This document shows positions 42,872 through 52,964 of a stretch of DNA of 64,000 bases, one piece after another; the first letter of the stretch is position 1; each line of letters starts with the position of its first letter. The notes under the pieces were generated by a model that saw only the letters and a list, made by a program, of their open reading frames with translations, searched no databases and had not been told where the DNA came from. Source of the DNA: Azolla caroliniana (lineage: Eukaryota > Polypodiophyta); NCBI GenBank assembly GCA_043228905.1, contig JBHGNT010000001.1, positions 20,212,001-20,276,000 of the forward strand. The letters run 5' to 3'. The translations under genes and the position numbers were made by a program.

Positions 42872-45091
42872 CCGGCATGGGATGTCTTATTAGTCCGATC
42901 CGCTTCCGACATGCATCCAGCTTGTCGAGTATCAGTACTTTGGTCAGCATATCTGACCCGTTCTCAGCCGTGTGGATTTTCGTCAGCGCGAACTCTCGAT
43001 CTTCTACTCACTCCCGGATCCAGTGATACCTACGCTGGATGTGCTTCGTCCTAGAATGGTACGTTGCGTTCTTAACAAGGTGGATGGCACTTTGACTGTC
43101 GCAATAGAGCCGGTATTCATCTTGCTAGATACCGAGCTCACCAATGAAGTCCTTCATCCATAATATTTCCTTGCCGGCTTCCACAACCGCCATGTACTCC
43201 GCTTCCGTGGTTGACAACGCAACCATCTTCTGAAGCCTCGACTGCCACGAAATAGCTCCCCCTGCATATGTCATTACATACCCGGATGTAGACCGGCTGG
43301 TATCCACATCAACCAAAATGTCCAAATCGGTAAAACCGTCAAGTTGAGGTTTACTGGAGCCGAATCGGAGACACATATTCGAAATGCCCTTCAAGTACCG
43401 GAGTATCCATTTGACCACGTTCCAGTGCTCCTTGCCACGATTGCTCATAAACCGGCTCACCACTCTGACTGCGTATCCAATATCCGGTCAAGTACACACC
43501 ATTGCGTACATCAAGCTCCCGATGGCAGAGGCATATGGAACCTTCACCATATCCGCCTTCTCTACTTTCGTCTTCGGTCTTTGCTTACCGGATAGTCTGC
43601 AGTTTGTCAGGAGTGTCGATCCGACCGGTTTAGCTTCTAGCATGTTGAACCGCTGAAGCACCTTTGTCACGTATTTCTCTTGTAACAACCACAATTGCTT
43701 CTTTGACCGGCCCCGGATGATGTGCATCCCCAATATCTGTCTTGTCGGGCCCAAGTCTTTCATTGAGAAAGTTCGGTTGAGAGCCTTCTTCAGCATCCGT
43801 ATTTTGGCTTGGTTCCGTCCGACGATCAACATGTCATGTCGTCCACGTACAGAAGGAGTATCAGGAAGTCTCCTCCTTCGAACTCCTTCACAAACACGCA
43901 ATGATCGGTTTGCGTTTTGTGATACCCTTGGTCGATCATGAAGGAGTCGAACTTCCGGTACCATTGTCGGGGAGCCTACTTCAAACCGTAGACGTTCTTC
44001 TTCAACCGGCAAACCAGGTGCTCCTTCCCTTTCTCCACGAATCCTTCCGGTTGCTGCATGTAGATCTCCTCTTCGAGGTCACCGTGAAGGAATGTCATCT
44101 TCACGTCCAGCTACTCTACCTCGAGGTCCCTGCTTGCCGCTATACTCAGCACCGTCCGGATGGAAGTCATCTTTACTACCGGGGCAAATATCTCATCGAA
44201 GTCCACGCCCTTCTTCTACTGGAACCCCTTCACCACGATCCTAGCTTTGTATCTCGAGTAGTTGTCGGCGTCTCCCGGTTTCAACTTGTACACCCACTTG
44301 TTCCGGAGTGCCCGCTTTCTTTTCGGCAACTCCACCAATTTGTACGTATGGTTCTCATGCAGGGAATCCATCTCATCCTGTATGGCACTTAACCATTTGC
44401 AGGTATGGGCATCACTTTTAGCTTCCTCGAAGCTTTCTGGCTCCGCCTCATCGGTTAGCAGCACATGCTCTACATCTGGAAATCTCTAGGGGGGCCTTCT
44501 CTCTCTGAGAGGATATCTCCGTCTTTGGCTTTCGGCAACTGGCTCCTCTATTTGTTCTTCATCCGAATCCGATTCGGGGTCTTCGCCAGTTCCGGTTTCA
44601 CCTATTCCTTCTTCTTCAGCCTATCTTGTCTCCTTACCGTCACCAGCCGGTTCATCGAGCGTTAACCGGTCTCTTGCCGGTTGGGTCTGCTCATCGTAGA
44701 ATCAATCCTTACCGGTCGACTTGTAGTTCATTATCTTCTTCTCCGACTCCCAGTCGGCGAGCGTCTTGTCCTCCATGAAGATAATATCTCGACTCCGGAA
44801 TACCTTCTTGTCGGCCAGGTCCCACACTCGGTAGCCGAACTCATTGTCGCCATAACCGAGGAATATGCATGGCAGGGTCATTGGATCCAACTTTCCTCTC
44901 CGGTCCTTAGCTACATGCACGTATGTGAGACACCCGAACACCTTCAGATGCTGGTAGGACACTTCCTTACCAGTCCATACTCTCTACGGCGTGTCTCCGT
45001 CCAAGGGTACTGAGGGTGATCTGTTTATCACGTATGTCGCCGTCGACAGTGCCTCAACCCAAAACTTCTTGGGTAATTTTGCATGCACCAA
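42867..45091 (-). pseudogene. Copia II pol, C-terminal part: integrase end, RT, RNase H
   Basis: Minus strand from 45091: KLPKKFWVEALSTATYVINR (integrase), HLKVFGCLTYVHVAKDRRGK (44702-44962), RT (VKMTSIRTVLSIAASRDLEV about 44180), YVDD at 43849-43838, RNase H FTDLDILVDVDTSRSTSGY (43125-43463). A 5-base duplication just after YVDD shifts the frame. TAGs at 44218-44216 and 43978-43976 replace Gln codons kept in other copies. It joins to 54966 across element H. Confidence 0.93.
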
Positions 45092-45510
45092 TGTTACCGG
45101 CCGGCAAGGAGTCCAAAATACGGAGTGAAGGAATTAATTAAGTATGTTTGTAAATAAGCATAGTATGGACGGATGGACTGGAAACTGTATGCCGTTCCAG
45201 ATCCGGACGGATCCCGAATAGGTGCGATAGGCACCGTTTTGTACTACGGACCGGAAACCTATTTAAAGGCCCGGAGCCCATTGTAATCGCAGCGGATAAT
45301 TAATAGAGCGTATGGTGTTTATACTTCTGTGTTGATTTCCGTTCTGTACTTACTGTTATATCTTACGCGTGTAATTAACAAAAGCGCTCTAATCGTGTAA
45401 CCTACTTAGGTCGGTGTAATCGTTGAGTCATAATCCTATGCCGTAATCACCCTTTGGTGAAGTGTCTCCGTGACACCTTGTGTTAGGCCTTGTCCGGTCA
45501 GAGAACAACA
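45092..45510 (+). repeat. 5' LTR of element H
   Basis: TGTTACCGGCCGGCAAGG...GAGAACAACA. Likely TATA box TATTTAAAG at 45260-45268, so transcription would start about 30 bases further on. Confidence 0.97.
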
Positions 45511-45516
45511 CAGTTT

Positions 45517-45534
45517 TGGCGACCACGATTCCTG
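45517..45534 (+). promoter_or_regulatory. Primer-binding site candidate of element H
   Basis: TGGCGACCACGATTCCTG, six bases after the LTR. Starts with TGG; the tRNA is not identified by eye. Confidence 0.6.
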
Positions 45535-45563
45535 CTTTCTCGCAGCGAACGACGGCTTAATGG

Positions 45564-47432
45564 ATGACGAGACCAACGCACGACCTGGTTACAGACCGAG
45601 CTCGACGCCTCGCCGAACGGCAAAGACGGCGTGAGACTTTCCAGCAAGCAGCGCACGAAATTCGCTCGGATCGTTCGTTCTCCAACGAGATCCGGAGAGT
45701 CGCGGAGGAATCTCTTCGGTTACAGCAAACTCGCAACCAGGACGACGGAAGTGGTCTAAGTAGTCTCCGGGAAACCGAACGCCTCCTCAAGGCGCTGGCA
45801 AGCGGAGAAAACGAGGCAGAAGCCTTTTCAGCCTACGAATCGGATTCCAAAGGGGGATACAGCGTGCACATGAACTACCGGAGCAGCAACGATACCCCCG
45901 GCGGCCCGGAGGACGACGGGTCGGATACCGTGCCGACTCCAGAACCGGAACCGTTCGACCAGGGCTATCCGGAACCGCAAACGGAAGCCGTCAACCCACC
46001 AACACCGGAAGTGGAAGAAGCAAAGCCACCGACACCAACGAAAGAGCCGGCGAAGGTACCGGAAGAAGAGCCGGTGAAGGAACCGGAAAAAGAACCGGAA
46101 GAGGAACCGGAAAAAGCACCGGCAAAAGAACCGGAAGTGGAACCGGAGAGAAAACCGGAAAGATATCAACAAACGCCACTAAACCGCGGCCTAATACTGG
46201 ACGACGACATGCCGTTCCAATACTCAAAGTATCGCGATGATCCGGACGCGGAAGCGCATGTTCATGCCTTCGAGCAGACATGGGAAGCAAATCACGCGTC
46301 CCAGCGATTGACACCGGAGGAAGAAGAACGCTCGAAGATAGCAGAATTCGGGGTCACGTTGGAAGGACCAGCGGCACGATGGCGGCGGACGCAGGACCCG
46401 GCGACCATCACAACCTTTGCAGAATTAAAAGCAAAATTCTTGCATTTTTTCCACAAGGAGGTCGACCAGACGATAATGGTGGGCCTGTTTTATACGATCC
46501 AACAGGAGGCAGGGGAAAGCATTCCCCAATTCGTCATCCGTTTCCAACGAATGCATAGCCAGCTTGCCCGTGCACCCCCGGAGGAGGAATTACGGACGAT
46601 ATTTTTAAACGCACTCCAGGAACCGTTACGCACGGTGTGTACGGTGATCGACTTTCGAGGAAGCACCATTGACCAGGTCATTGACCGGGTCAGAGAAATG
46701 GAAAAGTCAAGCTCATGGCTTACACTGGGAGCACTGCAACGGGCGTTACCCACAGATGAAGATCTCCGGTTCCGGCAGGCAATTCAATGCACAATCTGCT
46801 TGAATGCCGGACACTCGGCAGTGGAGTGCACCATGCGAACCCAGTGTGTGATTTGTCAATCCAAGAGTCATACAACGGACCGGTGCGAGTATAACCTGCT
46901 AAACCGACAAGCACCACCCGTCCGACGGATCGAGCCAACAAGCAGCCGAGACGAAGATGAAGATCGTTGGCAAAGAATGAATCGGTACCGACTGGCACAG
47001 GATGTCCGGTACGGAGACAAACAAGAGAATGATGGCCGGTACGGGAATCGGCATGATAACTACGACCGGTATGAGCGATCAGACCGTTATCGGGAGTCCA
47101 ACAAACGACACGAGCAATACGACAGAGACCATTCCCCTGGTTACCGAAGGCACCAGGAGGACTACGGCCGATTTTACGATCCACCACGACAGGACTACCG
47201 AAATAAAAATAAGAATAATAAGAAACGTAATTTCAAGAAAGGTGGTCACACTAGGGACGCGGAACATGGAACCCCAAGGAGCCAACCGGCACAGAACGCA
47301 CCACTCACTACGGGACCGACTCCGGCTACCAGCAATGCTAAATCCAGCAATACCCGTAAAGAGTACTGCTACTACTGCAGGCACGAAGGCCACTACAGTA
47401 ACCAGTGCCCGGCAAAGAGCTACGATAAATGA
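45564..47432 (+). CDS. Gag of element H with three zinc knuckles
   Basis: 622 codons from ATG 45564 (another ATG at 45560 opens only a short frame). Residues 1-120 are Arg/Glu-rich; about 125-215 is a Pro-Glu repeat (KEPEKEPEEEPEKAP); about 220-385 is a capsid-like domain with EGPAARWRRTQ, FHKEVDQTIMVGLFYTIQQ and ESIPQFVIRFQRMHSQL. Three CCHC knuckles follow: CTICLNAGHSAVEC (409-422), CVICQSKSHTTDRC (428-441) and CYYCRHEGHYSNQC (602-615), the last separated by a Tyr/Arg/Asp-rich low-complexity stretch. Expected role: particle formation and RNA packaging. Ends at TGA 47430-47432, in frame with the protease. Confidence 0.93.
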   Translation: MTRPTHDLVTDRARRLAERQRRRETFQQAAHEIRSDRSFSNEIRRVAEESLRLQQTRNQDDGSGLSSLRETERLLKALASGENEAEAFSAYESDSKGGYSVHMNYRSSNDTPGGPEDDGSDTVPTPEPEPFDQGYPEPQTEAVNPPTPEVEEAKPPTPTKEPAKVPEEEPVKEPEKEPEEEPEKAPAKEPEVEPERKPERYQQTPLNRGLILDDDMPFQYSKYRDDPDAEAHVHAFEQTWEANHASQRLTPEEEERSKIAEFGVTLEGPAARWRRTQDPATITTFAELKAKFLHFFHKEVDQTIMVGLFYTIQQEAGESIPQFVIRFQRMHSQLARAPPEEELRTIFLNALQEPLRTVCTVIDFRGSTIDQVIDRVREMEKSSSWLTLGALQRALPTDEDLRFRQAIQCTICLNAGHSAVECTMRTQCVICQSKSHTTDRCEYNLLNRQAPPVRRIEPTSSRDEDEDRWQRMNRYRLAQDVRYGDKQENDGRYGNRHDNYDRYERSDRYRESNKRHEQYDRDHSPGYRRHQEDYGRFYDPPRQDYRNKNKNNKKRNFKKGGHTRDAEHGTPRSQPAQNAPLTTGPTPATSNAKSSNTRKEYCYYCRHEGHYSNQCPAKSYDK

Positions 47433-47444
47433 CCAGCAGTTAAT

Positions 47445-48134
47445 ATGGTGGTTCCGGAAGTGGCGGATGTACAGCAAGTAACCACACGGTCGAAAGGCAT
47501 GGCCAAAGAGTGGGAAACACAAGAGGCCATACGAAAACAGGCGACGGAATGGGTGAAGGAAGCCAATGAAAGGAACGTCGCGGACGCGGAACGGCAAAAG
47601 GCGAATACCATAGGGAGTGCCGGCGGTAGCCACGCAGAAAACGAGACATGGCAAGCACTACAAGAATGTCAGATCACGTTGCCATTAGGAAGACTCTTGC
47701 AGCTCGTGCCGCGATTTACGGAAGGACTAAAAACGGTCATGACAGACGGTATAGCCCCACTGGCACCAGTCCTCTTCTCGAATCCGGAGGAGGGACCGAC
47801 GGTGGTGGACACTAGTAGTCCGGTGATTACAGCTATTGTCAAAGGGCACGAACTTCTCGGCACAGTAATCGATGGAGGTTCCGGGGTGAACGTAATAAGC
47901 CTCTGCACGTGTGATGCCTTGGGTATACATGAATGGGAGCCATGTCCGTTCTGGCTACGGATGGCGGATACGAGCTCTGTACGGCCGACGGGCTTAATAC
48001 GGAAATTGGAAGTCACCATAGGAGGTCACACATTTCACATCTCGGCTGTAGTGCTGCAGCTACAGGCGCAAGGCGCGTACCCACTGTTGCTGGGCAGACC
48101 ATGGTTGAAAACAGCACACATCAAGCAAAATTGA
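47445..48134 (+). CDS. Retropepsin-type protease segment of element H
   Basis: Same frame as gag, 229 codons from ATG 47445. VIDGGSGVNVIS (Asp about residue 143) is the active-site loop, with Asp-Gly-Gly instead of Asp-Thr-Gly as in many Tat/Athila elements; LLGRPWLKTAHIKQN closes the fold. It ends at TGA 48132-48134 directly before RKNMITFRRGKAKV, the start of pol, in the same frame. That TGA interrupts a stretch usually continuous in the family, so it is probably a recent mutation. Confidence 0.9.
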   Translation: MVVPEVADVQQVTTRSKGMAKEWETQEAIRKQATEWVKEANERNVADAERQKANTIGSAGGSHAENETWQALQECQITLPLGRLLQLVPRFTEGLKTVMTDGIAPLAPVLFSNPEEGPTVVDTSSPVITAIVKGHELLGTVIDGGSGVNVISLCTCDALGIHEWEPCPFWLRMADTSSVRPTGLIRKLEVTIGGHTFHISAVVLQLQAQGAYPLLLGRPWLKTAHIKQN

Positions 48135-48143
48135 CGGAAAAAT

Positions 48144-51100
48144 ATGATTACCTTCCGGCGCGGAAAAGCCAAGGTCCGGGTACCGACACAACCACGGACG
48201 AGCAACGGTAAGGAATGCACACCGCTGTATGCGGAATGCGTGAACATGCTTGAAGGGTTGGCAGACGACGAAGAAGCCCAGTACTTGGAGGAACACCCGA
48301 AGATCGTACCACTCTTCGAGATTGACGTAGCTGAAGCCGTAGCGCCATACTTGCCGCAGCGGGACGAAACCGAAGCCGAACCAAACAAAGATTCGATTCG
48401 GGAATTACGGCAAGCACAGGAAGCGTTGGAACGGGAAATGGCCGTTTCCCAACGGGTAAAAACATCCCAGCTCGACGAAGTGAACCTAGGAAGCAAGGAC
48501 GAATCAAAGCCGGTACACATCGCCAAAGAAATGAAGCCGGAAGATAAAGCGGCGATGATCAAACTTCTCACGGAGTTTCGCGACGTATTCGCCTGGTCAT
48601 ACGAAGACATGCGAGGGCTGGACCCTCAATTATATCAGCATCAGATCCACTTAGGCAAGGACGCGAAACCAGTGGCGCAAAGACGTTACCGAATGAACCC
48701 CAACTACGCCGCCAAAGTGAAGGAGGAAATCGACAAACTCCTAAGAGTGGGCTTCATCCGGCCGGTAAAGAAAGCGACGTGGCTGAGCCCCATCGTCGTC
48801 GTCCCAAAGAAGAACGGTAAAATCCGCGTGTGTGTAGATTACAGGAAACTAAATGCAGCCACAATTACGGATGCATTCCCTCTTCCGTTCACGGATGGAG
48901 TACTGGATGCCGTCGCCGGCCATGAAGTTTATAGCTTTTTAGACGGGTTCAGCGGATACAATCAAATCCGGATGCACCCTGACGACCAGGAGAAGACAGC
49001 GTTCGTCACCGAATGGGGGGTGTTTGTGGCCGTAGTAATGATGTTCGGACTAAAAACGGCACCAGCAACTTTCCAGCGAATCATCATGGAGATCTTCGGC
49101 GAATACATTCCAGCCTTCATGCAGGTTTTCCTGGATGACTTTGCAGTCTATAGCCGGGAAAAAGACCATTTGCAGCACCTACGGTTATGCCTTGAAAAGT
49201 GTAGGTTATACCGGCTAAGCTTAAACCCAGCAAAATGCATCTTTGGGGTTTCAAGTGGAATATTACTGGGACACATTGTAAGTAAGGAGGGCATTGCAGT
49301 CGACCCGGACAAAGTAAACGCGATACTAGGGGCACCGACGCCGAAAACGGCCAAAGCACTAAGCCGATTCTTAGGACAGATCCGGTGGCACAACCGGATG
49401 CTCCGTCACTTGGCTGACTTGGCTACACCATTACACACCGCGGTACATCGGACACCGTTCCAATGGACGGATACGGAGGATAGGGCATACAATGCCCTGA
49501 AGGTACTTTTGTCGCAAGCACCCGTCGTGCAGCCTCCGGATTGGAGCAAGGAATTTCATGTGTTCGTCGACGCTTCCGACATCGCTATCGGCAGCGCCTT
49601 AATGCAACTTACGGAGCCTAAATGGTACCGGCCGGTATATTACGCCAGCTGGAAGCTGTCCCAAGCGGAGAAGAACTATTCGACGACGGAACGAGAGGCC
49701 CTGGGCATGATCTACAGTGTAACAAAGTTTCGTCATTACCTATTGGGAAGGAAGTTCTCCTTTCATGTGGATCACTCGGCGCTCCTGTACTTAGTGTCCA
49801 AGGCGTCCCTGACCGGTAAGTTGGCCCATTGGACCTTGCTGTTGCAGGAGTTCGAATTCGAGATCTTCCACCGGCCCGGTATCCAGCATGCCGTAGCAGA
49901 CTACCTGAGCCGGTTAGAGTCCGGAGAATCAGGCGACGGAGTATCGGATGAATTCCCGGACGCAGAGTTATTCCGTATCACCCCGGAAACGGCAGCGGAC
50001 GACACGGTGGCATCAGAAGATAGGTGGCTGACAAACATGCACCAGTTCCTAAGCACGGGCCTGCCACCGGAGGAAATGAACCGGGACGAGAGGAAACGAC
50101 TGGCGGTGCAGAGCCGCAATTTCTGTCTGTTACGGGGCACTCTCTACCACAAGGGAGCAGATGGAATATGGAGACGGGCAGTCCGTAGTGACGAGAAACA
50201 AGTAATCTTACGGGAAGCACACTGTGGGGTTGCCGGAGGACACTATGTCGGGGAAGCGACGGCAAGGAAAGTATGGCAGAGCGGCTTATGGTGGCCCACG
50301 ACGTTAAAAGACGCCGTCAAGTATGCTAAGGAATGTGACCTATGCCAACAAATGGGCCAGCCTACGGAGCAAGCACGGATGCCACACCAACCGGTACTTC
50401 CACTAGAGCCATTCCAGAAGTGGGGGTTGGATTTTGTCGGACCGTTCAAGCCACCGGCAATGAGAACGGGTAATCGTTATGTCATCGTGGCAACAGATTA
50501 TTGCACTAAATGGGTGGAGGCTAAGGCCTTGAGAGACAACACCGCGTCATCCACAGCAAAATTCCTGTACGAAAACATTTGGTGCCGATATGGATGTCCG
50601 ATTGAATTAATCAGCGACCAAGGAGGGCACTTCCTCGGCCAGGTAGTTGAAAGCTTAACAATGTTCTATGCCGTGGTCCATAAACGGAGCACACCGTACT
50701 ACCCACAAGCAAACGGGTTAGCAGAGTCAACCAACAAAACGCTCCAGAACATTCTCCGCAAAATCGTCAATGAAAACCGGACGGACTGGGATACAAAGCT
50801 CCATAGCGCGCTATGGGCGTACCGAACGGCATACAAAACAAGTATCCGGACAACGCCGTTCCGGTTAGCGTTCGGCTTAGAGGCGGTCATGCCGGTGGAA
50901 TTTCAGGTACCAAGCTTACGGATCCAACTACGGGAACGGCTGAATGAAAAGGAGTCGGAGGAAATGCGGCTAGCAGCACTATGCGAACTGGAGGAGCAAC
51001 GGCTGGCCAGCATCCTACACATGGAACTGGAGCAACGACGACGGAAAGCGTTCGTTGACCGTCACCGGAAAGGTAATGAAAAGATGTTCGAAATCGGAAA

Positions 51101-51434
51101 GCCGGTGCTAGTATTCCAAACGAGGATGGGCAAGATGCCGGGTAAACTCTGGTTTAGATGGACAGGCCCGTATTGGCTGACACGGGAATACAACGGGTCC
51201 TATCAGTTAGGGACACTTGCCGGTGAAGTGCTAGGCAAGTGGGTCAACGGATTTAGACTAAAGCCCTATAAAGGACCGATGCCAAATAACCCGTTTATGC
51301 AGCCCACCGGCACTATACCGGGAACGGTACGGATGGAAGAAAAAGACGACGGGGAACCCGTAGCAGAGGCGAAGGAAGACACAGCAACCCGTAAAGAAAA
51401 CGGTAAGGGTCTGAAGGGACCTACGGATGTGTAA
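48144..51434 (+). CDS. Pol of element H: reverse transcriptase, RNase H, integrase
   Basis: 1096 codons, uninterrupted. Linker FRDVFAWSYEDMRGL (about residue 150) is typical of Tat-like elements. RT: WLSPIVVVPKKNGKIRVCVD, FLDGFSGYNQI, FGLKTAPATFQR and FLDD with Asp331/Asp332. RNase H: VFVDASDIAIG (Asp476), YSTTEREAL, FHVDHSALLYL. Integrase: HHCC (HCGVAGGHYVGEAT from about 693 to CDLC at 731-734), catalytic Asp763, Asp825 and Glu861 (35 residues between the last two), and a GPYWL module near 1008. No chromodomain after it. All catalytic residues are present, so this protein could be active if the upstream stops are bypassed. Ends at TAA 51432-51434. Confidence 0.96.
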   Translation: MITFRRGKAKVRVPTQPRTSNGKECTPLYAECVNMLEGLADDEEAQYLEEHPKIVPLFEIDVAEAVAPYLPQRDETEAEPNKDSIRELRQAQEALEREMAVSQRVKTSQLDEVNLGSKDESKPVHIAKEMKPEDKAAMIKLLTEFRDVFAWSYEDMRGLDPQLYQHQIHLGKDAKPVAQRRYRMNPNYAAKVKEEIDKLLRVGFIRPVKKATWLSPIVVVPKKNGKIRVCVDYRKLNAATITDAFPLPFTDGVLDAVAGHEVYSFLDGFSGYNQIRMHPDDQEKTAFVTEWGVFVAVVMMFGLKTAPATFQRIIMEIFGEYIPAFMQVFLDDFAVYSREKDHLQHLRLCLEKCRLYRLSLNPAKCIFGVSSGILLGHIVSKEGIAVDPDKVNAILGAPTPKTAKALSRFLGQIRWHNRMLRHLADLATPLHTAVHRTPFQWTDTEDRAYNALKVLLSQAPVVQPPDWSKEFHVFVDASDIAIGSALMQLTEPKWYRPVYYASWKLSQAEKNYSTTEREALGMIYSVTKFRHYLLGRKFSFHVDHSALLYLVSKASLTGKLAHWTLLLQEFEFEIFHRPGIQHAVADYLSRLESGESGDGVSDEFPDAELFRITPETAADDTVASEDRWLTNMHQFLSTGLPPEEMNRDERKRLAVQSRNFCLLRGTLYHKGADGIWRRAVRSDEKQVILREAHCGVAGGHYVGEATARKVWQSGLWWPTTLKDAVKYAKECDLCQQMGQPTEQARMPHQPVLPLEPFQKWGLDFVGPFKPPAMRTGNRYVIVATDYCTKWVEAKALRDNTASSTAKFLYENIWCRYGCPIELISDQGGHFLGQVVESLTMFYAVVHKRSTPYYPQANGLAESTNKTLQNILRKIVNENRTDWDTKLHSALWAYRTAYKTSIRTTPFRLAFGLEAVMPVEFQVPSLRIQLRERLNEKESEEMRLAALCELEEQRLASILHMELEQRRRKAFVDRHRKGNEKMFEIGKPVLVFQTRMGKMPGKLWFRWTGPYWLTREYNGSYQLGTLAGEVLGKWVNGFRLKPYKGPMPNNPFMQPTGTIPGTVRMEEKDDGEPVAEAKEDTATRKENGKGLKGPTDV

Positions 51435-51451
51435 GATCACATACCGTCATT

Positions 51452-51512
51452 TATAATAAAAAAATAAAAATAAAAAATAAAAAATAAAAAAAAGAAATCA
51501 TTAAAAATCGAG
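51452..51512 (+). promoter_or_regulatory. A-rich AATAAA-containing linker between pol and the 3' ORF
   Basis: Repeated A-runs broken by T (several AATAAAAA motifs), the only non-coding gap inside H. It may act as an internal polyadenylation region ending a gag-pol transcript. Confidence 0.45.
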
Positions 51513-51524
51513 GTATGAACGGAC

Positions 51525-52964
51525 GTGAAAGCAAGGAGCGAAAAGGTACGTAGTGGGCATTTAAGAGCCGCCACATTACTTAATACTAAATTGGTACACG
51601 ACGTGCGCATGCTCGAAAAAGGCGCCAAGACGCACAGAGAAAAAGCAGAACGCATGGAAACCTTTTCATTTCGCGAGCCAAGAAGCACAGAAGCACCAAG
51701 GCGGTTGAAGCTTAGCAAACGCGAACCTGCACTCAGAGAACCCCCACGTTCGGAACTCTCTCTCTCTCGCTCTCACTCTCATCACCACTCTACCTCGCCA
51801 TCTTTCCTCGACCTCGAAGCAGACATGGACCCACAAACGCTGTCGGAAGCGGCCAGGAAATGGCTCAGGCAACACGGACTGAATGGGTTCTTGACCATCA
51901 TGGAGGCACCACCGCACAAAGAAGCCGACCGGGTCATCAAGGAGCTCGACACAGAAGTCATCACCGAGGAAGCGATCCGTGCGCTAACAGGCCTTCCGGA
52001 GGGAGGTATTTTTCAGATCGATAACCCAACCTCGGAGCAACTCATCCGATATTTCGGTGAGTACTCTCTAGCCGGCAAAGGCTATCGAACGCAGGGCGGC
52101 GAAGATCCGCTATTCAGGGAGATAGCTCGAGTGCTCCATGAGTACGGCCACGTGTACCCCCGACCCCCTGTCAGGCCAAAAAATCGGGCAGGGATGATCA
52201 TAGCCACCTATGAAGGGATCAAGGTGGATTGGCCGGTGTTGATTGCAGACGGTTTGTGCGCGGCAATCGACACGGTACGAGGAAAGGACGGCAAGGAGGG
52301 CCGGAAGCTGTGGCATGCCGTAGCTCAGTGGATAACATTGCTCGCGCCGCCGGTCGAGACCGTCCAGCCAAAGAAGCGGCCAAGATTATCGGAAGGAAGC
52401 ACCTCGAAACCCGCGTCCAAACGACAGCAGCTGCTGGCGTCGAAGGCGACGAAAGGGAAGAAACGGCTCCCAGAACCGAAGGAGGTGTCACCGGTCCGAC
52501 CCGTTAAGATAACCATACGGCGACCGGGACAGAAGGAACTGGAACCCTTGACGGCACAGATACATGCCGTTACCCAGGAAGAGGAAACGGAGGAGCCAGT
52601 AGAGCACCTCCAACGACGGTCAAGAAGTAGGACCGCCGGGACAGTGGGGGAGCGTTCGGACCCGCAAAAGGAAGAAACGCCCCCAACTCAACCTGAGGAA
52701 ACCACAAGGGAGGAACCGGAACCGGTGCGTATAGAACCAGCCTTGTCGACTTCTATACAAGAAGTCATTCCAACGGCTCCGGAGACGGCGAGAACCGGAA
52801 CTCAACAGCCGGCGAGCCCAGCCAGCACACACAGCGGCCAAGGAGTAGAACCAGAACGGCAGATACAGGCACTCAGGCCAGACAATTCCACAGTGAACGA
52901 GCCGACCCGACCAGTACAGCAGCAAGGCACCAGTAGCATGTGGCTACGGTGGGTAGGCGAGTAG
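51525..52964 (+). CDS. 3' ORF of element H, first part (unknown function)
   Basis: Open from 51525; the first ATG with good context is 51825 (MDPQTLSEAARKWLRQHGLN), which follows a pyrimidine tract and CAG resembling a splice acceptor. From there 379 codons to TAG 52962-52964. Residues 1-160 look globular (EEAIRALTGLPEGG, YGHVYPRPPVRPKN, LCAAIDTVRGKDGKEGRKLW), weakly like plant transposon-associated domains. The rest is basic then Pro/Glu/Thr-rich (KKRPRLSEG; PPTQPEETTREEPEP). The TAG is in frame with the coiled-coil segment that follows. No transmembrane segment, so not a classical envelope protein. Confidence 0.8.
   Translation: MKARSEKVRSGHLRAATLLNTKLVHDVRMLEKGAKTHREKAERMETFSFREPRSTEAPRRLKLSKREPALREPPRSELSLSRSHSHHHSTSPSFLDLEADMDPQTLSEAARKWLRQHGLNGFLTIMEAPPHKEADRVIKELDTEVITEEAIRALTGLPEGGIFQIDNPTSEQLIRYFGEYSLAGKGYRTQGGEDPLFREIARVLHEYGHVYPRPPVRPKNRAGMIIATYEGIKVDWPVLIADGLCAAIDTVRGKDGKEGRKLWHAVAQWITLLAPPVETVQPKKRPRLSEGSTSKPASKRQQLLASKATKGKKRLPEPKEVSPVRPVKITIRRPGQKELEPLTAQIHAVTQEEETEEPVEHLQRRSRSRTAGTVGERSDPQKEETPPTQPEETTREEPEPVRIEPALSTSIQEVIPTAPETARTGTQQPASPASTHSGQGVEPERQIQALRPDNSTVNEPTRPVQQQGTSSMWLRWVGE

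Noticed and set aside
45828-46314. Minus-strand ORFs opposite the Pro-Glu repeat of H gag
   Set aside because: Antisense of a repetitive Pro-Glu segment, giving Phe/Arg or Leu/Pro runs.
48144-51434. Second (archaeal-type) RNase H domain as in some Tat elements
   Set aside because: After the first RNase H the reading goes directly through a short linker to the integrase HHCC motif; no second domain visible.
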